Source of the DNA: Sinomonas sp. P10A9
GTDB taxonomy: Bacteria > Actinomycetota > Actinomycetes > Actinomycetales > Micrococcaceae
Direction: 5' to 3'
Assembly: GCF_041022165.1 (NCBI RefSeq)
Contig: NZ_CP163302.1
Coordinates: 3,224,001-3,288,000 of the forward strand
Length of the DNA: 64,000 nt
Translations under genes and position numbers: made by a program
Part shown: positions 62,112 through 64,000 of the stretch, one piece after another
Layout: each line of letters opens with the position of its first letter
Numbering within the stretch: position 1 is the first letter of the stretch
Notes under the pieces: generated by a model
Told to the model about the DNA's origin: nothing
Databases searched by the model: none
The model's input: the letters and a program-made list of their open reading frames with translations, nothing else

Positions 62112-63425
62112 CTATTTCTTGGCGTTCTTGATGAGCGTGTCGGCGTCATTCTTGAACGCCGCTGCCGAGGCCTGAGCGTCCGCCCGGCCGAAGAGCACGT
62201 CCGTCACGCGGCGGCCAAGGGCGTCGGCGACCTTGCTCGTGCCCACCGGCGGAACGGCCGGCGCCGACCCTACCTCGGGCTTGATCGCAGTAAGGAATCC
62301 GAGCGCCGTCTTATCCGTCGGGGTGAGGAGCGGTTTGATCGCGTCCTGCACCTTCTGCGACGTCGAGAATCCCCGCTCAGTGGTGATCACCTTGGCCACG
62401 TCCGTGCTGTTGACGAGATAGTCGATGAACGTTGCAGCCTCTGCCGGGTGCTTCGAGCGTGACGATGCCGACCAGTACATCGAGGGCTTGTAGAACAGCC
62501 CGTTATCCTTCGAACTGCCGTCCTGACTCGGGACGCGGAGAAGCTTGATGTCGCTGCCCGTGGCCTTGGCGAGGGCCCCTAGCTGGTTGGTCCACCAGAA
62601 CGACATGCCTGTCTTGTTGGTCGCCGCGAGCGTCTGCTCGACAGCAGCGCCGATATCCTCCTGCGCGACGCTAGCCGGCGGGGCCGCCTTGGCATCGAGC
62701 AACTTCTTCTGGAAGGCCATGAAGGAGGCGACGCCGTCCACCGTGAAGCCAGTCTGGCCGTCGTTCGTGTAAAGGGACTCCCCACGCTGCCGCAGCCACA
62801 TGCTCAGATTCTGGTCCGTGATGCCGTACGAGGCGCCATAGTTGGTTGCCCCGCCCTGCGAGGCCCCAGCGCCAAGGGCCTTCGCGGTGGCGAGGTAGTC
62901 GTCCCAAGTCCATGTGGCGTCGTTTGGGAGCGGGACCCCTGCCGCTTGGAAGACCTTGACGTTGGCGAAGATCGCGAGCGCGTTCTGGCCGGTGCTGACC
63001 CCGTAGAGCTTGCCCCCGTATTGGCCGGCCGCGAGCGTGTTCGCATCGAAGGACGATGTGTCGAGTTCCTTCTGCTTCGTGAGGTCGAGGAGCGCCCCCC
63101 GCCCGCCGTACTCCGCGATATAGGCCAGATCCATCTGGATGACGTCCGGGGCATCATTGGCAGCCGTCTGGGTTGCGAGCTTGTCCCAATAGCCTGACCA
63201 GACGCCGGGCTCCGCCTGGATCTTGATATTGGGGTGGGCTGCCTGGAACGCGTCGATGACTTGTTGCGTCTGCTTGTTGCGCACGTCGTTGCCCCACCAC
63301 GTGAAGCGGAGAGTGACGGATCCGTCGGCGTTCTTGCCGCCGCCAGTGCCGCAACCAGCGAGGAGACCCACAGCCGCCGTGCCGGCGAAGAGCTTGAGTG
63401 CTGTGCGTCGCGTCAGAGTCGTCAT
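62112..63425 (-). CDS. ABC-transporter sugar-binding lipoprotein
   Basis: 437 residues from the ATG at 63425. A twin-Arg-like stretch TRRTALKLFAG leads to the lipobox GLLAGCGTGGG (Cys about 22). The mature part begins SVTLRFTWWGNDVRNKQTQQ, typical of family 1 solute-binding proteins for oligosaccharides. Divergent from a permease gene with three LacI-type palindromes between. The sugar cannot be told. Confidence 0.9.
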   Translation of the reverse strand: MTTLTRRTALKLFAGTAAVGLLAGCGTGGGKNADGSVTLRFTWWGNDVRNKQTQQVIDAFQAAHPNIKIQAEPGVWSGYWDKLATQTAANDAPDVIQMDLAYIAEYGGRGALLDLTKQKELDTSSFDANTLAAGQYGGKLYGVSTGQNALAIFANVKVFQAAGVPLPNDATWTWDDYLATAKALGAGASQGGATNYGASYGITDQNLSMWLRQRGESLYTNDGQTGFTVDGVASFMAFQKKLLDAKAAPPASVAQEDIGAAVEQTLAATNKTGMSFWWTNQLGALAKATGSDIKLLRVPSQDGSSKDNGLFYKPSMYWSASSRSKHPAEAATFIDYLVNSTDVAKVITTERGFSTSQKVQDAIKPLLTPTDKTALGFLTAIKPEVGSAPAVPPVGTSKVADALGRRVTDVLFGRADAQASAAAFKNDADTLIKNAKK

Positions 63426-63457
63426 CGTCTCTCCAAGGTGAAGTGGATGGTTGTCCG

Positions 63458-63471
63458 AGAAATCGGTTTCT
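63458..63471. promoter_or_regulatory. LacI-type operator, binding-protein side
   Basis: AGAAATCGGTTTCT, a CG-centred palindrome of the LacI-family type, 33 bp before the binding-protein ATG. Confidence 0.6.
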
Positions 63472-63516
63472 GATTTACTGAGTATGCCCAAGGTCACACC
63501 CGTCGTCAAGGACTAA

Positions 63517-63530
63517 GGAAAACGCATTCC
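63517..63530. promoter_or_regulatory. LacI-type operator, middle
   Basis: GGAAAACGCATTCC, an imperfect palindrome around CG. Right half GCATTCC is identical in the next site. Confidence 0.5.
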
Positions 63531-63582
63531 ACCTGTAATGGCAAGGCCTTGACTCCCCAGCTAGACCGGAACTATCTTGCGT

Positions 63583-63594
63583 GAAAGCGCATTC
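63583..63594. promoter_or_regulatory. LacI-type operator, permease side
   Basis: GAAAGCGCATTC, imperfect palindrome around CG, 32 bp before a GTG mini-ORF and about 86 bp before the permease ATG. Confidence 0.55.
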
Positions 63595-63614
63595 CGACCA
63601 GAGGAGGTCACACC

Positions 63615-63683
63615 GTGTCCAACCCGCATGCGACACCAGCGCTCCAGCCCGGCGCTCCTGCTATGAATCGGTTCATACCATGA
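63615..63683 (+). CDS. Possible 22-codon leader ORF coupled to the sugar permease
   Basis: GTG at 63615 with a strong GAGGAGG ribosome site 7 nt upstream. It encodes 22 residues (VSNPHATPAL...), and its TGA overlaps the permease ATG (ATGA). The permease has no good ribosome site of its own, so ribosomes ending here probably start it. Confidence 0.5.
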   Translation: MSNPHATPALQPGAPAMNRFIP

Positions 63684-64000
63684 GCGCCCTCGCCGAGCTC
63701 GGAAACCTCGGCAAGAGCTCCGCGGCACGCCCCACCAAGGGCGCTCCCAACGGACACCGGCCCAAGGCCACCCGGCCCAAGGACAACAGGGCCGCCTTCA
63801 TCTTCCTCGCACCGTGGATCTTGGGCCTGATAGCCATCACGGTCGGCCCGATGCTCGTCTCGCTCTATCTTTCCTTCACGGACTACAACCTCATCCAGGA
63901 CCCGAACTGGATCGGGCTGGACAACTTCACCCGCATGTTCGGCGACGAGCGGTTCTGGAACTCCCTCGGCGTGACCCTCACGTACGTCATCGTCGGCGTC
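63680..64000 (+). CDS. Sugar ABC-transporter permease (MalF/UgpA type), partial
   Basis: 107 residues to the window edge. A 38-residue charged leader precedes the first membrane segment FIFLAPWILGLIAITVGPML and the usual SLYLSFTDYNLIQDPNWIGL and NFTRMFGDERFW segments of family 1 permeases. Start at the ATG overlapping the mini-ORF stop. Partner of the divergent binding protein; the second permease probably lies beyond the edge. Confidence 0.9.
   Translation, partial: MSALAELGNLGKSSAARPTKGAPNGHRPKATRPKDNRAAFIFLAPWILGLIAITVGPMLVSLYLSFTDYNLIQDPNWIGLDNFTRMFGDERFWNSLGVTLTYVIVGV

Overview
The window is high-G+C, densely coded DNA with many GTG starts. The gene families (mycobacterial-type CtpE P-type ATPase, LytR-CpsA-Psr protein, menaquinone genes, DUF222/HNH protein, DUF4229 protein, actinobacterial Paa layout) point to an actinobacterium, most likely Micrococcaceae near Arthrobacter or Sinomonas. 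That placement is inference from gene content; no 16S or tRNA gene is visible. I count about 58 protein genes, two possible coupled mini-ORFs and no RNA genes.

Layout. 1-3318 (minus): phenylacetyl-CoA epoxidase operon paaABCDE, cut by the left edge. 3422-10243: surface and exopolysaccharide block with signal peptidase I, a low-molecular-weight Tyr phosphatase, a BY-type tyrosine kinase/chain-length protein, an HPr-kinase-like ATPase carrying a PqqD-like tail, a separate PqqD protein and an LCP ligase. 10317-17896: oligopeptidase B, an asparagine-permease-like transporter, and pta-ackA. 18097-20736: paaI, paaK and a TetR regulator (probable paaR). 20892-23586: secreted phosphoesterase and a DUF427 protein. 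23856-30179: mannitol PTS island (mtlD, mtlA, TetR regulator, ptsI, ptsH). 30278-38917: GrpB, lactonase, CtpE, YCII, CoA-transferase, glutamine amidotransferase, two VOC proteins and an HxlR regulator. 39129-41258: paaZ. 41530-45451: two secreted SGNH hydrolases, an acetyltransferase, a Tyr phosphatase and a membrane protein. 45592-48704: the paa beta-oxidation operon. 48821-55967: CPBP protease, YceI, ABC-F, lipoprotein, VOC, YhhN, lactate dehydrogenase. 56030-59233: menB, menE, menA. 59438-62066: HNH, DUF4229 and PLDc_N genes. 62112-64000: divergent sugar ABC transporter, cut by the right edge.

How genes work together. The phenylacetate pathway is nearly complete (PaaK, PaaABCDE, PaaZ, PaaF-like, PaaH, thiolase, PaaI) but lies in four transcription units across 48 kb. 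Each unit starts just downstream of a copy of the same 22-bp palindrome, the probable operator of the TetR protein encoded at 20080. No PaaG isomerase is seen. The mannitol PTS and the general PTS proteins share a divergent region with two TAGCA/TGCTA palindromes. Many genes have a TANNNT -10-like hexamer 6-8 nt before the start codon, suggesting widespread leaderless transcripts.

The most unusual structure is a set of short intergenic tandem arrays with an 18-22 bp period (mostly 21 bp, two DNA turns). Several are built on a GGTGACC/GGTCACC core, sometimes in inverted pairs, and sometimes include the upstream gene's stop codon. They lie at 12536-12983, 18548-18613, 23750-23834, 39079-39120, 45461-45577, 56999-57082 and 59271-59331. 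The HPr-kinase-like/PqqD pair joined to a tyrosine kinase is the most interesting protein system.
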